From Microbulbifer sp. MKSA007 (GTDB taxonomy: Bacteria > Pseudomonadota > Gammaproteobacteria > Pseudomonadales > Cellvibrionaceae), in NCBI GenBank assembly GCA_032615215.1, contig CP128433.1, forward strand, positions 1,447,501-1,511,500: 64,000 nucleotides of DNA. The letters are read 5' to 3'. Both the position numbers and the translations under genes were made by a program. Below are positions 44,181 to 54,363 of this stretch, piece by piece (the first letter of the stretch is position 1; each line of letters opens with the position of its first letter). The notes under the pieces are model-generated. The model had not been told where the DNA came from. It did no database searches and was given only the letters and a program-made list of their open reading frames with translations.

Positions 44181-45497
44181 TTAGTGGACTGGGGGTTGCT
44201 CTTCCTCTGAATCCAGGAAGCTGGCAGCAGCATTTAAAAATGCTTCCAGTGGGGGGTGCAGAGACCCGGTGCCGACTTGGTAGCGGTTCATGCTTTTGTG
44301 GGCCAGGCCGGAGTTGATGGTTGGTGTCGTACCGGTTCTAATGATTTTTAGCAGGTCAAAACCAAATGGTGCGCCTCTACCCTCAATGCCTGGAGTAACG
44401 ACAAAGTCGCTCTCAGAGTGACACACATCATACATTTTCAGTATGTTGTCGATGTTGTCTTGGTATGTTCCTGAGAATGTTCTGTGGATGCCGCCAAATC
44501 CCATAGTTTCTGTGATAGCGCTGTCTCCCATATCCCGGTTGACATCTGCGGGTGTGATTCCTGGCATTAACAGTCCGTGGCCAACCCCGGCCAAACCGGT
44601 AAACCAGGCCTTGTCCAACCCTGAAACTTGAATACCAAATTCCGTCCCATTGCGAGCCATGGTTGTGATAATACTGCTGTGAGGAATACCGCTGCCGGCA
44701 TCGGAAATAACTTTGCAAGTGGCCATGATCGGATTTAACGGGAATGTCTCATCCTTGTAGATTTGGTTGGTAATCCTTTCAATATCTTTTCGCTTTTTAC
44801 TGGCCCGAATAACTCCTGGCATTAAAATTCTGGAGAAAATAAGTGTGGCGGCATTAGTCATTACATGGCAGTCGTCTCCCATAAGGAGACTCCGGCCAAT
44901 TATAGGTACAAAATCAATTCCGCCTTCATCTTGGATTGCTTGATTCAGTACGGGGGCAATTTCGTCCTCTATCCAACGAAGGTAATCGATGGCCTCTTTG
45001 TCATACACGCCAAAGCGAATAGAGCTACCGCGGTAATCGGCGCGATCATCACTAAGGTTGGAATAAGCCCGATTGCCGGATAGCTTATCTTCGACAATAT
45101 ACACAGACATTGAATGGGTAATAATGCCAGCCATGGGCCCGACGGCATTGTGGTTATGGCAGGGCTCAAGATCAACTCGGCCTTCCTCCATAACCCGCTC
45201 CGCTTCAGCTTTATTTTTAGCCAGGCCTTCATAAATCAGACCGGCAATGATTGCGCCTTTTAACGGTCCAGATGCCCGCTGCCAGGTTATTGGGGGGCCG
45301 GCATGCAGGACTAAATTTTTTCGCATTCCAGGGATGTTGTTACTGGCTTTGCCTATCCCAATCAAAATCGGCACAGCCTGCTTCATGCGCTTAATGGATT
45401 CGTCATTCGCTTGCTGATTGAGAGCTTGGAACTCAGGGGTTGCCAGTTTATGGAGGATTTCTTCGGTGCTGGGCCTGAATTCAATATCTGTTCTCAT
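44181..45497 (-). CDS. DUF1116 family protein
   Basis: A 438-residue protein of the DUF1116 (YlbE/YahG) family. Family features are a GIGKASNNIPGMRKNLVLHAG start block, PPITWQRASGPLKGAIIAG, EPCHNHNAVGPMAGIITHSM near 115, and GDDCHVMTNAATLIFSR near 220. Members often stand beside fdrA-like genes and may handle carbamoylated or ureido compounds; their reaction is not settled. Here it lies two bases behind a PilJ-domain protein gene, so the two are co-transcribed, an uncommon partner for this family. Confidence 0.85.
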   Translation of the reverse strand: MRTDIEFRPSTEEILHKLATPEFQALNQQANDESIKRMKQAVPILIGIGKASNNIPGMRKNLVLHAGPPITWQRASGPLKGAIIAGLIYEGLAKNKAEAERVMEEGRVDLEPCHNHNAVGPMAGIITHSMSVYIVEDKLSGNRAYSNLSDDRADYRGSSIRFGVYDKEAIDYLRWIEDEIAPVLNQAIQDEGGIDFVPIIGRSLLMGDDCHVMTNAATLIFSRILMPGVIRASKKRKDIERITNQIYKDETFPLNPIMATCKVISDAGSGIPHSSIITTMARNGTEFGIQVSGLDKAWFTGLAGVGHGLLMPGITPADVNRDMGDSAITETMGFGGIHRTFSGTYQDNIDNILKMYDVCHSESDFVVTPGIEGRGAPFGFDLLKIIRTGTTPTINSGLAHKSMNRYQVGTGSLHPPLEAFLNAAASFLDSEEEQPPVH

Positions 45498-45499
45498 CC

Positions 45500-46273
45500 C
45501 TACTCCCCTGAATTTAATAACTCAGCATATTGTTCAGTAACGATGTTCATATTGCGCAGCATCAGATCAGTGGTGCCGGTGATTACCTGTATTTGGCGTG
45601 TTTCAGATATTTTCATGTCTCCCTCAAACCCTCGGCTGGCGTAACTCAGGTGGTCTTTTGCTTTGCGTAGATTGTCATTGATCTCTGGCGTATTGAGGGG
45701 GCTCTCCAATAGTTGGTTCAGTCGGTTGGAGTATTCGGAGAGATCTTCTTGCAATCCGGTTTCGGCATCATCCAAGGATACTTCCCAAAGTTTAGCAGCG
45801 TAGTTCTTGGCGATTCTCTGCGAAAGCATACGCTGGCGGCCGGCGATATTAATGAGCTCGGCGCTGTTGTGATTGGCGACTTGTTGGAGTTGGACCACAT
45901 AGGTGTGGGCAGCAGAAAGAAGGGAGTTGCTGCGCTTAAATAATTCGCTGGCGCTTTGTTTATTGACGGGTTGTGAGGCGACAGACTCAAACGCTTTCCA
46001 TTCTCTTTCAACTTTAACAAGTTGATCCCTGATCTTTTCTGCGCCATGAAAATTATTTAGTTTCTCGTGATTCTTTTTAAATTCGTGAATTGATCGGGCA
46101 AATACCTTTTCGTGGCGCTCTGCATCCGGTTGAATCCCGCGCAAGATATAAGTCTGGGTGATGCGTTGGGATAGCATTCTTTGTCGACCAGCCGTATTGA
46201 TGGCGTCTCCCATAGAGAAGGCTGCGACATCCAGGCTTAAAATTAACAAGATAAATACTGCTGACAACTTCAT
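45500..46273 (-). CDS. Periplasmic protein with two PilJ/NarX-like sensory repeats
   Basis: A 257-residue secreted protein with signal peptide (MKLSAVFILLILSLDVAAF). Two copies of the PilJ-type N-terminal sensor motif stand out: NTAGRQRMLSQRITQTYIL (about 26-44) and NIAGRQRMLSQRIAKNYAA (about 140-158), each followed by a helical bundle. In NarX the matching region binds nitrate. There is no transmembrane output, kinase or methyl-accepting part, so it may act as a soluble ligand binder. It is first gene of an operon with DUF1116. Confidence 0.8.
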   Translation of the reverse strand: MKLSAVFILLILSLDVAAFSMGDAINTAGRQRMLSQRITQTYILRGIQPDAERHEKVFARSIHEFKKNHEKLNNFHGAEKIRDQLVKVEREWKAFESVASQPVNKQSASELFKRSNSLLSAAHTYVVQLQQVANHNSAELINIAGRQRMLSQRIAKNYAAKLWEVSLDDAETGLQEDLSEYSNRLNQLLESPLNTPEINDNLRKAKDHLSYASRGFEGDMKISETRQIQVITGTTDLMLRNMNIVTEQYAELLNSGE

Positions 46274-46725
46274 GATTTTACTCTTGTAGTTTGACTTACT
46301 TCACAATTTAAGTGGGTTTTATGTTTGCAATGCATGCGTGAGCCCTCTCGGTTAATGAGAGGTTGCAGGGGTATTACGGAGTTATTCAGAGATCCTTGAG
46401 TAACAGTGATGTGAGCTTATAGGGGCTGCTTTCTGAATAAGGCGATTTTGAACAATATTGATAAGTTAAACAAATAAGCTCCAAATTCCATTGATTGAGC
46501 AAAAATAAATAATTTAAATACGTTGTTAGGAAATATGATTTTGCAAACTCATCTGGTTTTAGGATTTGACGTTCCTTATATCAAATTTAAGGATGGAGAT
46601 ATCTAACCCTTTTTTTCGGTGTTAACGCTTTGGTGGTATTTGGATTGGGGGTGAGGGGGAGTTTTCTGGTGAGTGGATTGTTGTGGGGTTAATGGAGGCT
46701 TAGGTGAGGAGGATAATAGCTGGAA
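46274..46725. other. Intergenic region with promoter of the PilJ operon
   Basis: No gene seen in 450 bases. It lies between the PilJ-domain gene start and the terminator of the FadL gene. It contains AT-rich and GT-rich stretches and probably the operon promoter, which I could not place. Confidence 0.4.
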
Positions 46726-46756
46726 ATAAAAAAGGCCCTACCAGGGGTAGAGCCTT
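46726..46756 (-). terminator. Terminator of the FadL-type gene
   Basis: On the minus strand GGCTCTACC-CCTG-GTAGGGCC is followed by TTTTTTA, starting 25 bases after the stop codon. A standard Rho-independent terminator. Confidence 0.8.
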
Positions 46757-46779
46757 CTTCTCATCAGATCTAAGGTGAC

Positions 46780-48183
46780 TTAGAACTGGTAATTCAGAGC
46801 CAAGCTGAACAGGTAAGCTTCGGTCTTGGTGGTGCCACCATCGAAGTAGGTAATCAGGGTGTCGCTGATGTTGTTAGCTTCCTGGATAACTTCGTCATCA
46901 CCCCAGATGTAGGCGAAAGCACCATCAACGGTAAGTTTGTCAGTCAGTGAGTAGGTACCGCCAACAGTCAGCCACTGGCGATCAGTGTCAGGAATAGACA
47001 GGGTACGCCAGGTAATCGGGAGATCTTCATCTACCAGCTCTGAGAGCTCTTCAGTTTCTTCGCGGTTTAAGCCGTCACGGGCTGCGCCTTGGTCGTAAGC
47101 GTAACCAAAGCGGAAGGTCCACTCGTCATTGCGGTAGTATTCACCACCGATGCTGAAGCGAGAACCGCTCTGGAAGTTTTCTTCTTTCAGCAGAAGCGGG
47201 TTGTACTCTTCACCAGCGGAGGGGATAAAGGCTTCGAGGCGCTCGAAACGGTCCCAGTTGGTCCACATGTAGCCTACCGCCACACCCCAGTTATTGTTGA
47301 AGCGGTGGTAGAAGCCCAGCTCCAGGGTGTCAGGCAGGTTCAGGGTCAGGTTGCCGGAAGTATCGTCAAATGAATCCAGCGGGCTCGGAGCGATGTCGGA
47401 GCTTACTTCACCCTTAATTTTGGGGTCGTACTTAGCGTGGTAAGAAATACCTGCGCGAGTGTTGTCGCTGATGCGCCACAGGCCGCCGATGGTCCAGCTC
47501 AGGTCCCAGGCATCCCCTTTTACGTCCAACACGGTGGCGCCGGCGGGGTTAAATCCTAAGACGGGTTCTACAACGTCACCGATCAGGAAGTCATCGGGGA
47601 AGGTGGTGTTCAGTTCTGCATCAACGTAGAAAATATTCGCTGCCAGGCCAATGCTGAATTGATCGTTAAAATCGTAAGCAACAGATGGCTGGATGTTTAC
47701 GGTCAGCAGAGAGGTTTTGTTGGCGATTGTAGTTGCAGGGAAGTTATCCGGGAAATCAGTTTCCAGGCCAAAGTCGGTGTACATGGCAAGGCCCCAGGAC
47801 CACTCATCATTGATGGGGGCGGCCAGGTAGCCGTTGGGGATTACCGCGCTGGTGGCGTAGTCTTTGGCGCTCGCGGGAGTTTCGAATCCCAGGTAGCCAG
47901 TTTCCTCACTGCCGACGTAGTAGGTGACATCACCATCAACATCGATTTCGGGGTCAACGTAAGTCGCACCAAGAGAAATGGTGTAAGTATTGAATAGTGC
48001 TGAACCGGCTGGGTTGCGCGCCAGAATTGCAGCGTTGTCGCCGATAGTATTTTCGGCAGCAAATGCGCGGCCAAGGCCTGTTGCACTGGTTTCCTGCAAG
48101 TAGAAACCTGCAGCCATAGCGCCTTGGGAAACGGAGCTGATAGCTGCGGCCAGAACTGCGTGTCGCAGGTATTTTTTATTCAT
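46780..48183 (-). CDS. FadL/TodX-family outer-membrane transporter
   Basis: A 467-residue outer-membrane beta barrel of the FadL family, importing long-chain fatty acids or other hydrophobic compounds. It has a signal peptide (MNKKYLRHAVLAAAISSVSQG), the N-terminal hatch region with AGFYLQETSATGLGRAFAAE, a NPAGSALFNT segment, repeated barrel strands and a C-terminal aromatic end LALNYQF for barrel assembly. Length is normal. The gene is a single transcription unit ending in a strong terminator. Confidence 0.93.
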   Translation of the reverse strand: MNKKYLRHAVLAAAISSVSQGAMAAGFYLQETSATGLGRAFAAENTIGDNAAILARNPAGSALFNTYTISLGATYVDPEIDVDGDVTYYVGSEETGYLGFETPASAKDYATSAVIPNGYLAAPINDEWSWGLAMYTDFGLETDFPDNFPATTIANKTSLLTVNIQPSVAYDFNDQFSIGLAANIFYVDAELNTTFPDDFLIGDVVEPVLGFNPAGATVLDVKGDAWDLSWTIGGLWRISDNTRAGISYHAKYDPKIKGEVSSDIAPSPLDSFDDTSGNLTLNLPDTLELGFYHRFNNNWGVAVGYMWTNWDRFERLEAFIPSAGEEYNPLLLKEENFQSGSRFSIGGEYYRNDEWTFRFGYAYDQGAARDGLNREETEELSELVDEDLPITWRTLSIPDTDRQWLTVGGTYSLTDKLTVDGAFAYIWGDDEVIQEANNISDTLITYFDGGTTKTEAYLFSLALNYQF

Positions 48184-48427
48184 GAGAACCCATCTCTAAG
48201 TCTGCTGATTACTGAAAGCCATAAACAGGTTGGAAAAAACTCTGCCATGGCAGGAAGGCCTTTAGACTTATATAAGTACCTTCCACTTCCGTAGCAAATC
48301 CCTTACTAAAAAGTCTAGCAATACGTCATTGCCCTAGTGAGGGAGAGGAGTGACTTTATAAAGACAATGGGGACAAAAATCTATCCAAGTCGACGGATTT
48401 TTTTTCATCAGTCGAAAATGTGGCCAT

Positions 48428-49147
48428 TTATTGGCTGGCAGCGACTTTTTCGCCGTTGATGGATAAATTTGTCAGGTTGATTTGATACCTTTTGCCATTT
48501 TCTTCTCTTTGGATAAGTTTCACCAAAGCGTAGTTCCATTGCGGTGCGATCCAGACAGTTGTCTCTCTTCCTGAGTCTTTATCTCTCACTCGAGCGACTT
48601 TAATTGTCTCCACCGGACCCAGAGGTGTTTTTAGGGTTTCAGTGCCAACTTGACTGAATTTGTAATCGCGAATTTTTTTGCCGTCGGCAACTTTGTATTG
48701 AAGGTCTGTTTTTCCAGCGGCGACATCGAGTGCTAGTTGGATTTGATAGCTCACCTTGTCAAGAATATTAGGTGGGGCGTCTTTGAGATCTCGCTCCGGA
48801 TTATGGACGTTAAAGATCATACCTTTTGACGGTTCGAAATTAAGCACCGTGGCGCGATTTCGACCAAGGCCTTTGCGGCGATATTCGTAATGTTGGGGGG
48901 TGATATGGCCATCCTGGCTGGTAAAGCGAGAGTACTCTTTAATGCTGGCAAAAAGGGCGCTGCTATCGAAGTCCAGGCGCCAATTGCCGTCCTGTCCGGA
49001 CAATTCCCGAGTGGCGGTAATGCTGATCCCATTAAATCGGGCGGCGTAGGTGGCTTTGAAAGGTTCCAGCTCAGCAGCAATTGCCTGGCCGGTAATTAAA
49101 AAAAGAAACAGAGAGGTAGCAAAAAGGCGCACTGTGATATCCCACAA
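48428..49147 (-). CDS. DUF3108 periplasmic protein
   Basis: A 239-residue protein with a signal peptide ending around TGQAIAAELEPF. The mature part matches DUF3108: TYAARFNGISITATREL, then repeated strands with YEYRRKGLGRNRATVLNF and VWIAPQWNYALVKLIQREENG. The family is related in fold to LolA-like lipid-binding proteins but its role is unproven. In many relatives it stands behind purN, as here (86 bases away), although the two seem to be separate units. Confidence 0.88.
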   Translation of the reverse strand: MWDITVRLFATSLFLFLITGQAIAAELEPFKATYAARFNGISITATRELSGQDGNWRLDFDSSALFASIKEYSRFTSQDGHITPQHYEYRRKGLGRNRATVLNFEPSKGMIFNVHNPERDLKDAPPNILDKVSYQIQLALDVAAGKTDLQYKVADGKKIRDYKFSQVGTETLKTPLGPVETIKVARVRDKDSGRETTVWIAPQWNYALVKLIQREENGKRYQINLTNLSINGEKVAASQ

Positions 49148-49233
49148 AAAACTGAACCCTTTTGAATACTAGCTGGCGAGGCGCGCAAAGTACATTGAAG
49201 GACTTTTACCCCGCCAGCTATCAAGGGCTGGTT

Positions 49234-49878
49234 TTATGCGGAAACCTGAACCCCGTGGTGAGGTAGTAATTTACCATCCAGCTGAACTCGATCATCCGCC
49301 ATTTGCAGGCGTTGCTGAGCAAACCAGGTAACCGCCATGGGGTAAATGATGTGCTCTTGAACCTGCACTCGCTTGGCCAGTAGCTCTGGAGTGTCTCCCT
49401 CTTTAATAGGAACAATGGCCTGGACGATAGGTGGCCCGCCATCGAGTTCCTCGGTGACAAAATGCACGGTTACTCCGTGTTCTTTGTCACCGGCTTCCAG
49501 TGCCCGCTTATGGGTATGTAGGCCCTGGTACTTCGGCAGTAAGGAGGGGTGAATGTTGATCAGGCGGCCGTTGTAGTGGCGCACAAAGTCGGGTGTCAAA
49601 ATACGCATAAACCCAGCCAGTACAACCAAATCTGGTTTGCACTTGTCGATCTCTTCGATCAAGGCGTGATCGAAGGTTTCTCTGCTGGAGAAATCCCGGT
49701 GATCCACCACAGAGGTGGGAACGCCTGCCTGTTCTGCGCGAGTCAGCCCATAGGCATCTGCCTTATTGCTGACAACTGCAGTCACGGAAAAAGGCGCGTC
49801 CTCTTGTGCGGCGGCATCCAGCAGAGCCTGCAGGTTGCTGCCACTACCGGAGATTAATACGGCAACTCTACAAGACAT
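49234..49878 (-). CDS. purN: Phosphoribosylglycinamide formyltransferase 1
   Basis: A 214-residue enzyme of purine synthesis that formylates GAR with 10-formyl-THF. Visible parts are VLISGSGSNLQALLDA at the start, the catalytic Asn-His in INIHPSLLPKYQG and the Asp in TEELDGGPPI. The frame extends upstream into purM, but the ATG at 49,878 is the start: it overlaps the purM stop as TAATG, so the genes are translationally coupled. Confidence 0.95.
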   Translation of the reverse strand: MSCRVAVLISGSGSNLQALLDAAAQEDAPFSVTAVVSNKADAYGLTRAEQAGVPTSVVDHRDFSSRETFDHALIEEIDKCKPDLVVLAGFMRILTPDFVRHYNGRLINIHPSLLPKYQGLHTHKRALEAGDKEHGVTVHFVTEELDGGPPIVQAIVPIKEGDTPELLAKRVQVQEHIIYPMAVTWFAQQRLQMADDRVQLDGKLLPHHGVQVSA

Positions 49879-50939
49879 TACAGCCCCGCCAGCTCTACTG
49901 CTTCCGCCCCTTCTTTGGCATCTTCGATAGTGCCAACGACAAAGGCGTCTTCGCCCATTTGCTTGAGAGCGGATAGTGCCGACTCGGATTGCTCTGCAGG
50001 CACGCAAATAACCATGCCAACACCGCAGTTAAACGTGCGGTACATTTCGCGGCTATCGATATTGCCTGCATCACGCAGCCAATTAAATACAGGAGGCATT
50101 TCCCAGCTGGTGACATCAATACGCGCGCTGCAGCCTTCGGGCAGTACGCGGGGCAGGTTTTCCAGTAAGCCGCCGCCAGTGATATGGCTTAGCGCATTCA
50201 CCTGGAAGCTCTTCATTAATTGCAGCAGGTTTTTAACGTAAATACGGGTCGGGGCCATCAACGCTTTGGCCAGGGTTTCACCGCCGATGTCCTGCTGGAG
50301 ATCGGCACCGCTGACTTCTAGAACCTTGCGGATCAGGGAGTAGCCATTGGAGTGGGGGCCACTGGAGGCCAGGCCGATCAATACGTCGCCAGCTTTAACT
50401 TTGCTGCCGTCGATGATTTCAGATTTTTCTACGACACCGGTGCAGAAGCCTGCCAGGTCATAATCGTCGCCTTCGTACATGCCGGGCATTTCGGCGGTCT
50501 CGCCGCCGACCAGTGCGCAGCCTGACAGCTCACAGCCTTTGCCAATGCCGGTAACTACTTCTGCAGCAATATCGACATTGAGTTTGCCGGTTGCGTAATA
50601 GTCGAGGAAGAAGAGGGGTTCAGCTCCTGCTACGATCAGGTCATTCACACACATGGCGACAAGATCGATACCGATGCTGTCGTGAATGCCCAAGTCCATT
50701 GCCAGGCGTAACTTGGTACCTACACCGTCGGTGCCGGAAACCAAAACCGGCTCTTTATAGCCGCTTGGAAGTTCACACAGGGCGCCGAATCCGCCCAGTC
50801 CGCCCATTACCTCGGGGCGGGATGTGCGTTTGGCGACATTTTTGATGCGCTCTACCAGTGCATTACCTGCGTCGATATCGACACCGGCATCTTTATAAGA
50901 GAGGGATGTTTGCGTAGATTGCGGCTTGGAATCGCTCAT
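49878..50939 (-). CDS. purM: Phosphoribosylformylglycinamidine cyclo-ligase
   Basis: A 353-residue AIR synthase of purine synthesis, using ATP to close the imidazole ring. The [16 protein letters not shown] block, [25 protein letters not shown] and [17 protein letters not shown] are diagnostic. The gene overlaps purN by one base, and both run away from DUF2066-hda. This arrangement is widespread in Pseudomonas-like bacteria. Confidence 0.96.
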   Translation of the reverse strand: MSDSKPQSTQTSLSYKDAGVDIDAGNALVERIKNVAKRTSRPEVMGGLGGFGALCELPSGYKEPVLVSGTDGVGTKLRLAMDLGIHDSIGIDLVAMCVNDLIVAGAEPLFFLDYYATGKLNVDIAAEVVTGIGKGCELSGCALVGGETAEMPGMYEGDDYDLAGFCTGVVEKSEIIDGSKVKAGDVLIGLASSGPHSNGYSLIRKVLEVSGADLQQDIGGETLAKALMAPTRIYVKNLLQLMKSFQVNALSHITGGGLLENLPRVLPEGCSARIDVTSWEMPPVFNWLRDAGNIDSREMYRTFNCGVGMVICVPAEQSESALSALKQMGEDAFVVGTIEDAKEGAEAVELAGL

Positions 50940-51216
50940 GATTCTTCCTGCGGTGGGTATTCGAAGGGCGCGTATTCTATCTGGGTCTTGCCTCGGGAGC
51001 CACGCCCAGACGGCATCTCGAAGGGGGATTTCGGCATTTTCTCACCATTTGAACTGTGAAATCACTCCGATAGTGAGAACTCGGGGCTGAGAGAAACGTC
51101 TGACGCTGATACAATAGCCGCAATTTTTAGTCCGCCCTAAAATCTGGCGTCTTGCACATCGATAATAATTTCTGCAAGCTCAGGGGCGGAAAATAAGAGG
51201 TTTGGAGAGAAGTCCT

Positions 51217-52314
51217 ATGCACAAGCTGCTCCGGCAGGGATTGGTGTTGCAGTTGCTGGCTCTGATCATCAGTGTTCTAGCCCTACCGGTCCAAGCTCGA
51301 GTCATCTCGGATTTGTACGAAGTTGTCGAGGCTGTGTCGAGTCGCGGAGCCACGGATCGTGCAGCAGCCGGAAGTCGCGGCCTGGAACGGGTGTTCGTAC
51401 GTGTTACGGGAGATGCCGCTGTCGGTAGTAACCCAAATGTGCAGCCGATATTAAAAAATGCACAGCAGTTTGTTCAAGGGTATCGCTATACCCGTGAGGA
51501 CAATCAGCTCTACTTGCACCTTTCCTTTGATCCCCAAGCGATCTCCCGGCAAGTTAATCAAATGAACTTGCCCATGTGGCCTAACAATCGCCCCGGCACT
51601 TTGGTGTGGCTTGCAGTAGATACCCTGCAAGAGGGCCGCAGTGCTCTGAGTGAAGAAGCGACCCCGGAGCTCTTCTCTGTACTTGAGGCAATGGCTATCG
51701 AGCGCGGTGTCCCCCTGGATTTCCCGGTAATGGATCTCAATGACCAGCGCAATATGCCTTTGGGAGCTCTCTGGGCCCAGGATGAGCAGGCAGCTGAGAA
51801 GGCGGGCTTTCGCTATAGCCCCGATGCCACTTTGATGGGCCGGGTGCTTCAAGCTTCGGGCCATCGCTGGCAGGCAGATTGGTTGCTAATTCACGGCGGT
51901 CGCAGCTATGCCTTCGATACTGCCGGAGGTTCGCTGGAAGAGGTCGCTCTGCGCGGCGTTAACCAACTGGCCAATATTCTCGCTCAGCGCTATGCGGTGT
52001 CCCCGAATGGCCAGGACAATCAGTTAGGCGCGGTGATTGTTGAGTTGTCTGGTATCGACAGTTTTGCTGATTATGCCAAGGCATCTGGTTATCTACAGGG
52101 GTTGGCACAGGTCAGCAGTGCTAACCTGCTCTCTGTTGAAGGGGACCGAATGCGCCTGGCACTGGTCACTTCGGCAGGGTTGAGCAATTTGCGTGATACC
52201 CTGGCTCTAAACCATAAATTGCGAGCACAAGCGGACGGAGACGCCATTAACCTGAATGGATACCGTTCACCCTTGGGCAGCGCTGAGAATCCGTTGCGCT
52301 ATCACTGGGATTGA
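51217..52314 (+). CDS. DUF2066 exported protein
   Basis: A 365-residue protein with a signal peptide (MHKLLRQGLVLQLLALIISV, cleavage near VQARV). The mature part opens with LYEVVEAVSSRGATDR, then GLERVFVRVTGD, the usual DUF2066 start. Function unknown; the family always sits between purM and hda in these bacteria. I chose ATG 51,217, preceded by GGAGAG, over the upstream TTG. One base separates its stop from the hda start. Confidence 0.88.
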   Translation: MHKLLRQGLVLQLLALIISVLALPVQARVISDLYEVVEAVSSRGATDRAAAGSRGLERVFVRVTGDAAVGSNPNVQPILKNAQQFVQGYRYTREDNQLYLHLSFDPQAISRQVNQMNLPMWPNNRPGTLVWLAVDTLQEGRSALSEEATPELFSVLEAMAIERGVPLDFPVMDLNDQRNMPLGALWAQDEQAAEKAGFRYSPDATLMGRVLQASGHRWQADWLLIHGGRSYAFDTAGGSLEEVALRGVNQLANILAQRYAVSPNGQDNQLGAVIVELSGIDSFADYAKASGYLQGLAQVSSANLLSVEGDRMRLALVTSAGLSNLRDTLALNHKLRAQADGDAINLNGYRSPLGSAENPLRYHWD

Positions 52315-52315
52315 G

Positions 52316-53029
52316 ATGAGTATTCCGCAACAATTGCCGCTGGGGGTATCCCTGCGGGATGACGCCACTTTTGATAACTTCTACCTGTCGGATTCAGATC
52401 CAAATCGACAGGTAGTTGCCCTGCTGCAGTCTTTTGCCAGTGGCGAGAATCCCGAGTCTGTAATTTACATTTGGGGTGAGGCGGGTAGTGGTATTAGCCA
52501 CTTGCTTCAGTCTGCTTGTCAGTGCGCAGAGGCCAATGGTCGCTCTTTCCATTATCTCCCTCTCGCAGACCTAATGAATATGGACCCGGCTGTTATTCTC
52601 GACGGACTCGAACGCCTGGACCTTGTCTGTATAGATGACGTTCATTTGTTGGAGGGGCAGCCCGAGTGGCAGACCGCTATTTTCCATCTCTATAACCGAG
52701 TTAAGGATGGCGGCAGGCAATTATTAATGGGGGCTCGCAAGTCACCCCGCGGTATGGATATTGCCCTGGCTGATCTGCAGTCACGCCTGCACTGGTCCCT
52801 GGTGTTCCAGCTCAAAACCCTGAATGACAGCGATAAAGTTGCCGCCCTGCGCCGTCGCAGCCGTCTGCGCGGTTTTGACCTGCCGGAAGATGTGGCCCAG
52901 TACATATTGCACCGCGCCCCGAGGGATACTCGAGCACTCTTTCTGTGTCTGGAGGAGCTGGACCGGGCTTCACTTATGGCTAAGCGTAAAATCACCATTC
53001 CTTTTGTTAAGCAGGTTTTGGATATCTGA
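52316..53029 (+). CDS. hda: DnaA regulatory inactivator Hda
   Basis: A 237-residue DnaA-like AAA protein that, with the sliding clamp, makes DnaA hydrolyse ATP after initiation. The clamp-binding N-terminus is MSIPQQLPLGVSL (QLPL motif). The nucleotide loop EAGSGISHLL replaces the classical Walker lysine, a relaxed form also seen in other Hda. Walker B LVCIDDVHLL and the arginine-finger region LADLQSRLHWS are present. The longer open frame starting inside DUF2066 is not used; ATG 52,316 follows one base after its stop. Confidence 0.94.
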   Translation: MSIPQQLPLGVSLRDDATFDNFYLSDSDPNRQVVALLQSFASGENPESVIYIWGEAGSGISHLLQSACQCAEANGRSFHYLPLADLMNMDPAVILDGLERLDLVCIDDVHLLEGQPEWQTAIFHLYNRVKDGGRQLLMGARKSPRGMDIALADLQSRLHWSLVFQLKTLNDSDKVAALRRRSRLRGFDLPEDVAQYILHRAPRDTRALFLCLEELDRASLMAKRKITIPFVKQVLDI

Positions 53030-53303
53030 CCCCAGCATTGGACTCTGGCCGACCTGCTTTAGCCTCCTGAGCTCATTTGGGCTCCTCTGTCTCGTGTTAT
53101 AGCGACACTTGACGCTTTTTCCGTCTAATATGGTTTGTGTTTACTCACTTCACCTTCCCTATCTGCTCCTGCGCCATCTCCTTCACCTGTGTATTTCCGT
53201 GTGAAATCTGCTCTACTCACGATACCAATTTGAGGCAGCGAGTGGGTTTATGGTGAGTCTTGCCCCTGTTTGCTCCCAAATATCTCTGGTTGAGGGCAGC
53301 GTT

Positions 53304-54236
53304 ATGCCAAACATTCATAAAATCCTGTATGTCAGCCATGCTGCTGAGGATGAAAGCAGCGGACTCATGCAGGCTTTTGCAGTGGCGCGCAATCATCAGG
53401 CGGAGATTAAGGTTTTACTGGTCTGTCCGAAGGTGCCGGAGGGGTTTGAGGAGTTTAGTCGGCTCTGTGTGAGGACAATGCTTGATAGGGTCAGGAGTGA
53501 AATTGAGTCGGCCCGCGTACATATGGAGTTATCGGCGGAAAGGACCAATTTGGAGATTGAGTCAGATTGTGGTGCCCGACCTGCCGAGCGGGTGATCCGC
53601 CGGGTATTGGCTGAGGGCTATGACCTGGTGATCAAGAATGTTGAGGGTCGCAGCCAGCTTAAGGGCTTCAAGGCAATGGATATGGATCTGCTGCGAAAGT
53701 GTCCCTGCCCGGTATGGCTGTGCCGCCCAATCAAGGAACATCGCAACAAGATTCAGGTGGCTGTAGCTCTCGACCCTGAATGCGAGGATGGCAGCACTTA
53801 TGACTTGGCGATCCGGTTGCTGCGTTGGTCGCGAGTACTCGCTGACAGTTGCAGTGGGGTGTTGAACGTTATTTCCTGTTGGGACTTCGATATCGATGAA
53901 TACTTGCGGCGCCATTTTCCCTTGAGCGCTTCTGAGGAAGAGTTGGATGAGGCCACTGAATCAGCGCGGGCCCAACACCGATCAAAGCTCGATGTATTGA
54001 TACGTGCATCCGGAATTGAGGGGGAAATACGTATTCACCATGTGGTTGCCCATCCAGATAACTTTATTCCATTGCTGATTGATGAAGAAGGTCTCGACTT
54101 GCTGGTTATGGGCACTGTTGGACGGGCGGGTATTCCCGGTTTCATTATGGGGAATACTGCAGAGAATATATTGCAGAAGGTCAGTTGCTCCCTGCTGGCT
54201 CTGAAGCCCAGTGACTTTGTATCGCCGATAAAATAG
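53304..54236 (+). CDS. Tandem universal stress protein (UspE-like)
   Basis: A 310-residue cytosolic protein with two Usp domains. The first (about 1-145) begins HKILYVSHAAEDESS and ends KCPCPVWLCRP; the second (about 155-308) has ILNVISCWD-like strand and GTVGRAGIPGFIMGNTAENI, the ATP-binding signature. Tandem Usp proteins such as UspE help survival under stress. ATG 53,304 is favoured over 53,250 because GAGGGCAGC precedes it and the Usp fold starts there. No partner gene. Confidence 0.88.
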   Translation: MPNIHKILYVSHAAEDESSGLMQAFAVARNHQAEIKVLLVCPKVPEGFEEFSRLCVRTMLDRVRSEIESARVHMELSAERTNLEIESDCGARPAERVIRRVLAEGYDLVIKNVEGRSQLKGFKAMDMDLLRKCPCPVWLCRPIKEHRNKIQVAVALDPECEDGSTYDLAIRLLRWSRVLADSCSGVLNVISCWDFDIDEYLRRHFPLSASEEELDEATESARAQHRSKLDVLIRASGIEGEIRIHHVVAHPDNFIPLLIDEEGLDLLVMGTVGRAGIPGFIMGNTAENILQKVSCSLLALKPSDFVSPIK

Positions 54237-54363
54237 TTGTGAATTATGGGTCTAATTCAGCTTGGCCCCTGCGCTGATCGCTCTATCGGAATTCTCTGCT
54301 GCGGGAGTTGAGGTGATCCTGATACCGGGACAAAATTACAGCTAAGAATTCGGGAGAAATATA

